A stretch of DNA of 64,000 nucleotides, taken from positions 1-64,000 of IMG/VR virus record IMGVR_UViG_3300020180_000017; one strand, 5' to 3'. The notes under the pieces were generated by a model. That model worked only from the letters and a program-made list of their open reading frames with translations, was not told the origin of the DNA and searched no databases. Source of the DNA: a virus. Below are positions 10,201 through 20,400 of this stretch, piece by piece. Made by a program: the position numbers and the translations under genes. The first letter of the stretch is position 1; every line of letters begins with the position of its first letter.

Positions 10201-13200
10201 GAGGTCATTTACATCCTTAGTAAATTCACTTTGTTTATCTTTTAATTCATTTGAAGGTCTTCCTGTAAAACCGTTAAAAGATAGTAAACTATTTAATTCT
10301 TTAATATATGTATTTTCTTGAGATTTTATATTTTCACCTCCTAAATTTAATTTTACAACGTAGTTATCAGTCCTGCTAAAACCTTCTCCTGGCATTTCAT
10401 TTTTTATCTTTTCTATTATTATATTGTTTAATATAGAGTAAGTATTAGTTAATCTTTCAAAAGATTTTGGATAATTATTTTTTATAAAATATAATTTAGC
10501 AGCAAATGTTTGAATTGCATTTCCTTTAAATGCACTTCTAGCAATAATTCCTTTGCTTGAAAAAGGTACATTCATATTTTCCACTATAAATTGCATGTAC
10601 TCTTGAAATAATCTTTTTGCTAAAGTTCTTTTTAAAGAATTTGTACCGACAAAACTTTTAACTTTTTCACTAAAGTAATTCAGGGTTTCTTCATCTGTAA
10701 AATAAGGCAGGATAGCTTTTGAAATCTTAATTGATAATTCGCTATTATTAAATAGAGACACTACGCTTTCCTTTGAAAGGTAATTAATTGAATCTGCTGT
10801 AAATAGTGGAACTCCATTTTTTTCAACACCCAGATCAGCAATTTGTTTTTCCATCAATCTTTTAGCTCTTGCTTGAAAAGTATTTGTGATTTTTTTTGTG
10901 TCATCACTATAGTTTTGTGTTAAGTCTTTAAAACTTTGAGCTTTATTATTAAAATGTAAGTAAGTTGCTAAAATATTTAAACTCATTAATTTATATAATT
11001 GAGTTTTACGTACATCTGTAAATTGATCTTTCTTTAACTGTTTTAAATTTTCTGGTGTAATTCTAAAGTTTGAAATATTCAGAAGTCCTTTAATTTCTTC
11101 TTCTTCTGTTACACCATATGATTTAGCTATGTCATTAAACTTAATAAATGGGTTACTCTTTTTTAAGAGATTATATCTCCTAATTATTCCAGTATTCAAC
11201 ATATCCACAATTCTATCAAATGGCACATTCAATGTCAATAGATACTGAACTACTCCTAAATTTTCATATTCAATACCCAGTAAAAAATATGTTGGATTAC
11301 TAGGATTATCCACTGCTTCTGTAACTAATTCTGAATTAATTTCGTTTTTATTAGTTAACGGTGTATTATTAATATTTAATTGAGCTATCCCTTCCACATC
11401 ATATAATCCACTCAAAGATATTTTATTATTACTTACAATAGTATTAAATTCTTTTTGAGTTAGTAATGGAACATATACTTTTTTTACATTCATTTCTACA
11501 ATACCCTGTTGTAAGATTGCTGTTCTTACATTACCCACAGCATATACACCCAAAGCTCTTTGAGCTCCTTGCATAGTTTTATGCATATTTAGCTTGCCTG
11601 TAATGTAATTCAATATAGACATACCTTGAGGTAACTTTAATTTTCCTCCAACAGGAAGATCCTCTTCTTTAATAAATCCCATTTCAATACCATTTTGTCT
11701 TGCAATGTCTTTAATTCTTGAAGAAGAGTTTGGTTTAGTTAATCTTTCATATTGTAAAGGATGTTTTAAAATACTTGTCATTGATTCATTTAATTCATTT
11801 TCAAGCATTTGTTTTTGAGAAAAATCAAGACTTTTTAATTCTTTAAATGTTTCAATCAATTGTTGTTCTATTTCATTATATATAGCGTTACTATCTATAT
11901 CTATATCTCCAAACATAGTAGACAACAAATCTCCACTACTTTTATATATGGAACTACGAACTGCACTATTCCCTTTAAGCGATTTTAGTAATGATTTTAA
12001 TTCTTCTTTATTTTTTTCTATTTCTTTATTTGCTTCTTTATCAATATAAATACCATTTCTTGTTAAAGAAGGCATTAAAACAAATAATTTATCAATGTCA
12101 AAATCCGCACCTGATTTAGAAGTTATTTCGTCATAAGCTTGTATTGTCCACCCCACTGTTGGAGATAAAAACTCTTTAATAGTTAATATCTCCATAGAAT
12201 TTTGTTCTTGTGTTGGTATTCTATAAGCTATTATTGTTAAAGACTTTTTATGTTTTTTTATAAACTTGCTATCTTTTAATAATTCGTTAAGTCTTTTTAA
12301 TGTACCTATTGGTTGATTATCATTATCTTCATCTTGTAAATTCAATAGTTTTTTATACTCTCCAACTAATCCTACTCTAACATCAGCTTCTTTTACATAT
12401 AGTTTTTCATTAATCTTTTCTAAGTCGTAAAAATTAAGCTTATCAAAATAAGCATTTGATAGTAATGTAAATTGTCCTCCTTTTACTTTTTGAACTCTAA
12501 GAGTCTTATCTATGAGTCCAAAAAGTAAATCGTTTACTACTGAAGTAATTCCACTAAACTCAAAGGGAGTTATTAATTTTCCATCCATACCTACCTTTAA
12601 CGAATCTTTTACGTTGACATTCATTTCTAAATTATCCGCTTCTTTTTGCAATTTTTCTATGAATGCTGCTTGATTTTTAACTACTATATTATTACCTTCC
12701 AACTCGATACCAAGTTCTTTGAATAATTCTATTTTATTAATATCAATTAGATTTTTTAAAGCTTGCTTATAATTCTTATATAAAGATTCTATTTCAGAAT
12801 TTGCACTGCCATTTTCAAAAAAGGTAACAAAAAATAATTTTCTAAGTTGGCTTCCTATTATAACTAAACTATCTTTATCATTATCTGTTTTTAATTGTTC
12901 TTTTAAATCTCCACTATATACTTCAGTAATATTTTTACTTATATCACTAAGTAAGTTTACATCTCCTGTATATTGTAATTTAGTTGCACTTCTATGTTTT
13001 ACGTAGGCAATACCATTTTTTATACTTTGATCCGTTACCTTTAGTAATTCTTTACTTCTATATATTAAAGAAGGTAGTAATGGAGCCAAAGACATTTTAT
13101 CATAGGCTGGTCTTTCACTATTTACAATTCCACCACTTAATTGATATTTTAATATGGTAAGATTATATCTATCATCTTTATTTATTAATCCTTCCAATTC

Positions 13201-16200
13201 TAAAAATCTATCTGTTTCTTTTTCAGAAAGTTTTCTCTTTAAAATTTCTTTTTTATAGAATAATCCTTCATATTCATAAGTGGCTTCCATGTATTTATTC
13301 CACCTACCTCCTGTGTTTAATAAGAATTGTCTATATGCATCAATATTAATGTAGGCTTGTCCATCTGCTTTATTCGCTTCATTTAAAGAAAGTCTTTCTT
13401 TTTTTAATTTTTCGTTATTATCTACACTATTTTTTATTCCGTAAACGTTATTAACTTTATTTATATTTTTAACAGTATTATCTACTATATTTTCATTTGA
13501 AAATACATCTGGTATAACTGATGTTTTTGATGTTTTTGAAACATCTATGTTATTAACATTTACTATTTCAGCTAATGTTTGTATTTGAGAATTTTCAAGA
13601 AATTGTTTTGTAGATTCCAATCCATTAACAGGAATTCCTGTTGAAGCTAATCTAGCTACTCTTTTTGTAAAATCTTTGTAATAAGCTAAATTACCTGAAT
13701 TCATGATATTGAATTCAATGTCATGCACCATATTTTTAATTATAAAATCTCTATATATTTTTCTATAATCAATATCTTCTATTTTTCTTGGTGTTTCATT
13801 ACGTTCATCTATGTATATTTTTTTAACAAAAGAAGAATTGTCACCAAATAAATCTATAATTTTTTTTTCAAAAAGAGAAGTGGCTACATTAACATATCTT
13901 TCCAAAGCTATTTTAAATGAACCCAAATTAAAATCACTGTGTTCTTCTTTTGTCATAAAATCAAACATTCCCCAATTACTTGAACTTTCTTTTTTCATCC
14001 ATGCTTTATGAGGTTCGTAAAAGTTTACTATATTTTCTAAATCCGCAGATAAATAACCATTGGGTAAACTATCTGGGTACTTATTATTCACTATTGCTAA
14101 TGCGTAATAAGTAGCTTTACTTTCTGTTCTTGGCCCTTGAATAATATTGTTTTGTGTTAAATTACCCACATCCATTATTAACATATCACTTTCATCAAGT
14201 TTTGCAGTCATTTCTTCATTTATACCATTATAATTTTGTATTTCAATAGAAAATTCAGTATCTCTAAGACCACTTTCATCAAATAATTGCTTTCTGATAT
14301 TTGAATTTCTAAAAAGATCATTGTCCAATTGTGGAAGTCTTTCATATAAATCATCTAGATTTTCTGAATTATTTATTTCATAAGCATTTTTTGTTAAATT
14401 ATTTGCATCAGAAATAATACTTTGTAGTTCTCCTTCACTATTTCTATAAGCAATAGGCTGTATAATTTTAGTGTGTTTTGCTTCTGCTTTTTGAAGAGTT
14501 TTTATAACCCTTCTTATTACAAAGTTTTCCATTGGGTTTTCTTTATCGTATATATAACCTAATGGATTTTGATTGTATGCAGGATCATTTAATACTGTTA
14601 GTAATACACCATTAACTTCTTGAGTATCTGTGTAAAAATCATAAAGTAAAAGACCATTATCCCGAATATTTTCCCATTCATTTTCTACTGTTTCTTGAGA
14701 TAACTTTATTCCAATCACATCAAAAAAAGCAAGTAAGTCTTTTTCTTTTACATCTAATTTATTAATTAGAGGTATTTTTAATACCCTTTTAATAAATGTT
14801 TGTTCATTAACTTCTACGTATTTATTTGCTTTTGTATTTACTGTAAAATTATCAATCCATTCTTGAAGTATTATTTTTTCAGAGGATGAAATTGCATCAA
14901 TATATATAAATCTTGTAAATTCTTCTTCTCCTACTTTAATGCTTATTGTTTTAGTAACTTTAAGTGGTACTATTGGCCTACTGAATGTTCTGAACACTTC
15001 AGCGTATAAGCTAGCACTTTCCAATCCAAAATTAGCTTCACTAGGTACTCTAACTGCCCCTTGCATGTAGCTAGGCATTTTCATTAATCCTTTTAAATAG
15101 AATAGTTCTGGTATTTTTTTATAGGTTGCTTCGGAAAACAATTTTTCAAAAAATTTAGTTTCATTACTTTCTCCAGCCATGTGTAAAGCTACTCTGTTTA
15201 AAAGAGTAACAGAATCTACCATTTTATGAAATCCAAATTCATCCACTGTTTCAATAATACCGTCTTTTGTCCACGTAGCGTTAGGTAAAAGCCTAAATAA
15301 ATTTCTTATGGGTTTTGAAGCAAATTGATAAACGCTTTTTTTATCTCCTCCTTCCTGTAAAGAATATAGATCAACTTCTTCCTCTTCTTCTTTTTCAATG
15401 TACTCTATAGAATTTATTAATGCATCAGCATCTTTAATATTCACATCTAAATTACTGTTATTTAAATGAAATTTTATAAATGCATTGAAGTTTTTAAGTA
15501 TTATTTCTACTTTATCATATTTTTCATCTTTTCCTGCATTTTTATTTTCTTTATCACTTTTTTTATAAGTGTTTAACAATCTATTAAAAGTTCTTTCCAG
15601 ACTTTCATATATTTTTTTAGCTATAATTGGATCATTTAATCCATATATTGTTACGCTTTTAGCTTTTGCTTCTTTAGTACTAAGTAACTTTGATATGTGA
15701 TAATCTGCTTCATCACTAAAATAATTTGCTTCCACTGCATTTAATACTTCTTTTCCTTTTTCGTTGAATATAGACATTCTATTTACGCCAGTAGCAGTAG
15801 TAATTACTTTTTTAGTGGAAAAATAACCATTATCTATTTTATTATATAGATTTCTAATATTTTCTTTTCCAGAAAGAAATGATTGAATTTTAGCAAATAA
15901 ATTTTTGAAAAAGTCCAAAATTTTACTTGGAAAATTTGCATTTTCTTTGTTCTTTTTAAAAGTTTCAAAACCAAATGCTAATTTTTCTTCTAACTTAACA
16001 TCATTGCTTTGAGAATTATAGTACTCACTTTCCTGTTCTAATTCATTTAAAAATTTATCAGTGGATTGAGTAGTTCCTCTGCTTATATTAAATAGTTTAG
16101 AAGCTTCATCCAGTATGTTATTTTGTTCTTCCACTGGAATAAATAAATTAAATGCAACGTGAAATGCTTCGTGGTAATAAGTAGATTTATTAGCATATTT

Positions 16201-17418
16201 TGAAATCTTAACTAACCCTTCTGCAAACATACCAATTGCTTTTTCATTACTTTTTTGTATAGTAATATACTCTTGCACTAACTCTATTGGTATTTGAGGA
16301 AAGTTTTTATTGAACCAAGCTTCTCCAAGTATTCTGGATTCTTCATTCACTACAAAACTATTATTATCTGCTATTCTAAATTGAGCATCATCTTCATAGG
16401 AAGGTAGTATTTCATCAATAGCTTTTTCTTCAAAAGTTCTTCTATCTACAGCCATAGTATAGTTGTCATTCCTATCTTTACTGGCTGTTGCTTTAACATA
16501 TTCATTTCCACTTTTAAATACTTGTATTGGCAATACTGTAATATCAGCATCAATATCTGTTCTTTGTTTTAATAGTGTTGCATATCCAGATTGCTGTATA
16601 CTATCTGATTCTCTATATGAATCATAGTACGTTCCTAATACGTTTCTTCTATTTTGTGTAGATGTTTTTAAATCTATTATAAATACTTTTCCTGTATTTT
16701 TATCAATAGCAAGAAGATCAATAGTTCCAGCTACGTTTTTACCATTAATAACACCCCATAACGTAGGTATATCAGATATTAATTCTAAATTATTTGTAGT
16801 TTTTTTGATTTCACTAAAAATCATAAACAAATCGGATAGCATATCTCCTGTAAAAGGTAAAGATTCTCCTTTATCTATTTTGTTATATTTTTCTATTAAA
16901 TCTTTTTCTGAAATTATATTATTTGAAATAAAATCTCTTAATAAACTATCAATTATAGTTCCTCTATCAGCATCTCCTTTTTTAAAAACTCCAGTCTTTT
17001 TAATTAACGTACTAACTCTATCATATATTTTTCCAAAAGAATCAATATATTCATTTGAATTATTAGGATTTACTATTAAAATGTTTGAATTTAATATTTT
17101 TAATTTTTCTTTTACTTTTTCTATCTCAGCTACAATATTAATTGTAGTTGGTGAAAGGTATTTTTTATTTATTTCAGTAAAATCAGGTAATACTATAGGT
17201 GTAAAAGTATTTTGAGGAATACTCAAGCCTTTTTTTAATTTATTTAATTCTGCATTTAATCTTTTACTTTCTGCATTTACAAAAGTATTTTTAACTGTGG
17301 CTTCAGCTTCTTCAAGTGACATACCTTTACTCCTTAATGCCTCTGCATTTTTAAGTAATTGTTCTTTATTTTCTTTTGTTACGAAATCTATTTTTTCTAA
17401 ACACTTTGATAATGGCAT
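7201..17418 (-). CDS. Giant virion RNA polymerase (DFDID) fused to nuclease, zincin, SLOG and DUF4326 domains
   Basis: This 3405-residue protein carries DFDIDK at 1772-1777, the metal-binding signature of the crAss-like virion RNA polymerase (phi14:2 gp66 type), which is injected and transcribes early genes. Near the N-terminus, GTID with D234 and IIDLK with D249 and K251 fit a PD-(D/E)XK nuclease. HEAFH at 416-420 fits a zincin. After the polymerase region, a SLOG-like domain (GIGSRETP near 2530, GGTGQAVEMARR near 2685) and a DUF4326-like domain (SSAQHFGNPF near 3000) are appended. Motifs resembling LNEVNP separate these C-terminal modules. The family member phi14:2 gp66 is shorter, about 2180 residues, so much of the extra length is accessory. 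The polymerase call rests on DFDID, size and position. Which accessory domains are active is unknown. Confidence 0.85.
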   Translation of the reverse strand: MPLSKCLEKIDFVTKENKEQLLKNAEALRSKGMSLEEAEATVKNTFVNAESKRLNAELNKLKKGLSIPQNTFTPIVLPDFTEINKKYLSPTTINIVAEIEKVKEKLKILNSNILIVNPNNSNEYIDSFGKIYDRVSTLIKKTGVFKKGDADRGTIIDSLLRDFISNNIISEKDLIEKYNKIDKGESLPFTGDMLSDLFMIFSEIKKTTNNLELISDIPTLWGVINGKNVAGTIDLLAIDKNTGKVFIIDLKTSTQNRRNVLGTYYDSYRESDSIQQSGYATLLKQRTDIDADITVLPIQVFKSGNEYVKATASKDRNDNYTMAVDRRTFEEKAIDEILPSYEDDAQFRIADNNSFVVNEESRILGEAWFNKNFPQIPIELVQEYITIQKSNEKAIGMFAEGLVKISKYANKSTYYHEAFHVAFNLFIPVEEQNNILDEASKLFNISRGTTQSTDKFLNELEQESEYYNSQSNDVKLEEKLAFGFETFKKNKENANFPSKILDFFKNLFAKIQSFLSGKENIRNLYNKIDNGYFSTKKVITTATGVNRMSIFNEKGKEVLNAVEANYFSDEADYHISKLLSTKEAKAKSVTIYGLNDPIIAKKIYESLERTFNRLLNTYKKSDKENKNAGKDEKYDKVEIILKNFNAFIKFHLNNSNLDVNIKDADALINSIEYIEKEEEEEVDLYSLQEGGDKKSVYQFASKPIRNLFRLLPNATWTKDGIIETVDEFGFHKMVDSVTLLNRVALHMAGESNETKFFEKLFSEATYKKIPELFYLKGLMKMPSYMQGAVRVPSEANFGLESASLYAEVFRTFSRPIVPLKVTKTISIKVGEEEFTRFIYIDAISSSEKIILQEWIDNFTVNTKANKYVEVNEQTFIKRVLKIPLINKLDVKEKDLLAFFDVIGIKLSQETVENEWENIRDNGLLLYDFYTDTQEVNGVLLTVLNDPAYNQNPLGYIYDKENPMENFVIRRVIKTLQKAEAKHTKIIQPIAYRNSEGELQSIISDANNLTKNAYEINNSENLDDLYERLPQLDNDLFRNSNIRKQLFDESGLRDTEFSIEIQNYNGINEEMTAKLDESDMLIMDVGNLTQNNIIQGPRTESKATYYALAIVNNKYPDSLPNGYLSADLENIVNFYEPHKAWMKKESSSNWGMFDFMTKEEHSDFNLGSFKIALERYVNVATSLFEKKIIDLFGDNSSFVKKIYIDERNETPRKIEDIDYRKIYRDFIIKNMVHDIEFNIMNSGNLAYYKDFTKRVARLASTGIPVNGLESTKQFLENSQIQTLAEIVNVNNIDVSKTSKTSVIPDVFSNENIVDNTVKNINKVNNVYGIKNSVDNNEKLKKERLSLNEANKADGQAYINIDAYRQFLLNTGGRWNKYMEATYEYEGLFYKKEILKRKLSEKETDRFLELEGLINKDDRYNLTILKYQLSGGIVNSERPAYDKMSLAPLLPSLIYRSKELLKVTDQSIKNGIAYVKHRSATKLQYTGDVNLLSDISKNITEVYSGDLKEQLKTDNDKDSLVIIGSQLRKLFFVTFFENGSANSEIESLYKNYKQALKNLIDINKIELFKELGIELEGNNIVVKNQAAFIEKLQKEADNLEMNVNVKDSLKVGMDGKLITPFEFSGITSVVNDLLFGLIDKTLRVQKVKGGQFTLLSNAYFDKLNFYDLEKINEKLYVKEADVRVGLVGEYKKLLNLQDEDNDNQPIGTLKRLNELLKDSKFIKKHKKSLTIIAYRIPTQEQNSMEILTIKEFLSPTVGWTIQAYDEITSKSGADFDIDKLFVLMPSLTRNGIYIDKEANKEIEKNKEELKSLLKSLKGNSAVRSSIYKSSGDLLSTMFGDIDIDSNAIYNEIEQQLIETFKELKSLDFSQKQMLENELNESMTSILKHPLQYERLTKPNSSSRIKDIARQNGIEMGFIKEEDLPVGGKLKLPQGMSILNYITGKLNMHKTMQGAQRALGVYAVGNVRTAILQQGIVEMNVKKVYVPLLTQKEFNTIVSNNKISLSGLYDVEGIAQLNINNTPLTNKNEINSELVTEAVDNPSNPTYFLLGIEYENLGVVQYLLTLNVPFDRIVDMLNTGIIRRYNLLKKSNPFIKFNDIAKSYGVTEEEEIKGLLNISNFRITPENLKQLKKDQFTDVRKTQLYKLMSLNILATYLHFNNKAQSFKDLTQNYSDDTKKITNTFQARAKRLMEKQIADLGVEKNGVPLFTADSINYLSKESVVSLFNNSELSIKISKAILPYFTDEETLNYFSEKVKSFVGTNSLKRTLAKRLFQEYMQFIVENMNVPFSSKGIIARSAFKGNAIQTFAAKLYFIKNNYPKSFERLTNTYSILNNIIIEKIKNEMPGEGFSRTDNYVVKLNLGGENIKSQENTYIKELNSLLSFNGFTGRPSNELKDKQSEFTKDVNDLIKSFTYLAFKQGGFSQNRFNITSLLPLSILIPEFELAFKNYQLLSSNKKLGLATNFYLEFYKFNPQFSVNRGKQDNVGLKDYYNGMAQAVINEKEVTSLNEVNPIKIDINKPEFNKLPFKSSIPTFTYAGIGSRETPANVLSQMTELAKELERRYTLNTGKTFPATESYDKKVYDERKKESEKLSKLHGNQVGLDEEGADRAFSAGTSKKNLFGVTGVIGNREMKVMEEIHPNPSALKSGGKKLMARNTNQIFGENLDTPVDFVLFYAEETSNPLRPKGGTGQAVEMARRKGIPTINMANPNWREELDKVLNTSNKVSQREYTPENITSLNEVNPKEIINRDNKYKFKENNKLFKNISYYSSGYSGKYANKYFIVGDTSLGQNSIGKNYPFLLIKINNNKRASVLEEQLLTVTGENNISIINNKNEIKKIIDDIRNNRILDDIHSDSDFGFDNMKDSNDGIVKIINNKIPNTIVLNTVNEVSNTQPKTELKVINRNPEIVNKLKEFESVTELYRYKNKLSEEQKVIYSQDFINREFEINNLNEVISPNEIYSQLGNKTKSENIKIIPWGVLKEEKKVFTNDGIVTTRIDTQNFMPGSSAQHFGNPFTSNKKLRYLIQTNSTKESVEKYINWIITGETGVYFFGENDVDPVDLDMQRDWIVSQLKSGKLKGEPLLYYKELGEPSHATALDYLINKYDWNNLLNSSQTNIDYIPVYQESNKEIPYSFYIDNISYSRNTNEDGSKYYVAAPFGSVNWEKIKVSNAITEEQFNEDYLKSLKVDEENKQLKLKKQVEKQAEIDYWDNTENNIVGKIFSFDVGENEKGLSYEHKILIKKLHLLENGNYEIIADNTVNGKTYHMITDSDGSVISYTRNGKTFDKVSSDEIFFLDDVIVIKKVKSDKKQIDYISKLQDVVVESSKDYLIQIPNEEQEGREKDFNNENSEHIGFSMEALKSTILSIQKYNLDLNKIIYKISEGSFVSLTDFFKEIGINVGSQDINPCQ
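9196..9914. repeat. Exact 26-bp direct repeat bracketing the SLOG-like module
   Basis: Copies at 9196-9221 and 9889-9914 are identical, in the same orientation and reading frame. They encode TSLNEVNP. Spacing is 693 bp (231 codons), and the SLOG-like domain is the only recognisable content between them. A weaker relative encoding NNLNEV lies near 8563-8587, before the DUF4326-like module. Confidence 0.85.
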
Positions 17419-17463
17419 CTTTTATTTTTTACTGAGTACAGATTTTTATTAGAAAAACTTCAC

Positions 17464-20400
17464 TTATTTACATTGAATAAGATCATTCAATTCATTTATT
17501 TCTTTTACAATTCTATTGTAGTCACTTACTTTTTTTACTGATTTAACAGGGCCATATGCACCTTCTAAACTCTGTATTCCAAATTCTATTAGTCCTATAT
17601 CTATTGATGATTTACTTGTTAATTCGTGTATTTCATTTAATAAAGAATTTGATACCTTTTGGGGTTCTGATTTTAATACTGCTAACGCTGCATTATATCT
17701 AGCATTTATTAATTTAATGTTTTCGTATGCTTGAATTTCACTATCAAATATCTTACTTTGTTGTCCAAGTTTTTCCTTATTTTCTACTCTTTTTATAATA
17801 GATAGTAATACTTTTTTTAAAGCTTCTTCTTTATTTTTATCTCCAACCAATTGAGTATTTACAAGATGAGAAGAATACCACCCTTTTATTTTATCCATTT
17901 GAATTATACCAAGTGATATAATTAATTCTTCCTGTCTTCTTTTTTCTATTTTAGCTATTTCAATTTCTAAATCACTCACAGGAATAGGTGCATCAACTTC
18001 CTTTTGGGGTTGGGGTTGTTTATCTAATAGGGATTCTACTGCTTTGGCAGCATTACTATAAGATTGTATTTCTAAATTTGGAAAGGATTGTCTTAATAAA
18101 TCAATTATTTCTGGATTAGAGTTTAGTAAACCATCATTTACTAATATACCTCTAATATCATTAATATTTGTAATCATCCCATCTGTCCCAAGTAATATAA
18201 ATGCACCATCTCTATAAGCGTGTCCTCCTCCTGTTGTTTGAGCAGACACTTCAGGTGCTGTTAATGGTGCTACATCTAATCCTCCATGTCCTCTTTTTGG
18301 ATTAATGCCATTATTCATTAATTCAAATAAATCTTTTAATGCCGAAGCTAAACTGGATTTACCCATTCCATGAGCAGGGATATTAACACCCCCAGCTTCC
18401 GATGCTGCTGTAAAATCAACTGCAAATCCTTCATCTAAATCAGCCCGATTATTACTGTCTTTAGATGATATTCTATTCCAAATAGTTTTTAATTTTTCAA
18501 AAATCTCTTTTCTTTTTGATTTTTCTTCATTAGTGAGTTGCGGAGCATTTACAGTTGAGAATTTGTCTATAACACTTAAAACTTCTCCTCTTGATTTTTC
18601 TTCTTCTGCTTTTTGCCTATTTGCTATTTCAAGTATTTCTTTTGTTCTTTCAAAATCAGAGTATTCATTTCTACCATATAATATTTCATCTCTATTTAAA
18701 AAGTCAGTGTTGTTTTTCTTATTATATTCTTCAATTTCATTCTTATGCCTTGATTGCATTTCTTCATACCTATTTTCAGCATTAGTTAATTCATCATTCA
18801 ATGATCCCACTTCACTTGTAGTTTGAACATCAGTAATTGGGTTTTCTTTACTATAAGAAAAAGTAAAATAAGGAGTGAGTGGTAAACTTCTTAAATTATT
18901 ATCTTTATCTATTAATGGTTTGTAATTTGTTTTTAAATTATTTAATAAATACTCTGTAGCATTTATTTCAACCTCTTCAAATTTGTCATTCAGTATTTTT
19001 AATTTAGTATTCTTATCTAAATCCACAAACGGTAAAGATAGTGTTAAATCCATTGGATCAAAAGATATTTCTTCTGTTCCACTCACTTTAAATAAAGTTA
19101 ATTTTCCATTACTTACTTTTATTACGTAAGGACTATTTTTGTTTTTAGTGGGTTCAAATAAAAGTTTTTTACTTTTTGGAAGAGGAGGCAGTGATTTTAT
19201 AAATAAATATTTAGAAATAAACTTTAATACTAACTCTTTTTGAGCATCGCTCAGTTTTGAGTAATCTAAATCAAATATGTTTTTTACGCTGTTTTTTACT
19301 ACTTCATTTTCATTATCTCCTATTGTTGCTGGAATAACTTTAATATGTTCTTTACCATGTATTTGTACTATAAATGAACCCACACTAAAAAATTCTCCAT
19401 TAAAGTTTACTTTGTTGTCATAAGTTTTCTTTGTTATAAAGGTTAATTTTGGTTTTGCAATTACACTATTTACCAATATATATTGATTTCCATAAGGCTG
19501 TTTCCCTCTACTGGATTCCATAAAGTAAATAGGTATTTTAGTAGCACCTGTTTTATCTCTATCTATTAATTCAATAGCTTCTTCTAATTGTTTTACTTTA
19601 TTATCAACAATGCCATAAACATTTAATATTATCTCTTCCTCACTCATTGCTGGATCAATCTTATCTTTATAAATGCCAGCACTTTTACTTAAATGACTTA
19701 AAAATATATTTTTATCTATATTAAACATGACAACATCACCTGTGTCATCCTGTGTAATTTTTTCATCAACTTTAATCTTAACATATTTTCCATCACTATC
19801 CACTAAAGCAATTACGTGGCCTTCCTGTACTACTCCTGCATCTATACCAGCATTTACTTTATCTGTAAATCTATTTTTTCTTTGTGATTCTTCTGAAAAA
19901 TCTCCTTTTTGAATAACTAATTGAAATGAATTCTCACTTATGAATGACCCAAATCCAGGCATTAACATTAATGCATTCATTTTAATGTCATATTTAGAAG
20001 CTATAATAGGCATAGCATCTATTTCTCCTATTTCTGGTATTATAACTTTTTTTGTTACGTCAACTTTATTTACTACTTCTACTAATGAAATAACAGATTT
20101 GTTTGGAGTCAAATATGGAGTTGCACTATCTTTTATTTCAACTTCCACTTCATCTTCAATAACAACTCCATTAAATAAAGCATCTAATTTTCTTAGTGAG
20201 TCCACTGTTAAATCTGCTTTATACTCTACTTCATCCTGCATTTCAAATATTCTTCCATCTGCATATTTCCTATAGCTTTTACCATTAAACACAACTTCTT
20301 GAAATACACCCACTACAGGTTTAGTAGGGGAAAAATGATTTTCTATTGCTTCTGCTGTTTCATTACTAACTTCAGGAATTATTGTTTTTAAAGGTGCTGG

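Noticed and set aside
18340-18420. HGMGKSSLA in the 2100-aa protein as a Walker A P-loop
   Set aside because: The glycine four residues before GKS is missing and no Walker B follows at suitable spacing.
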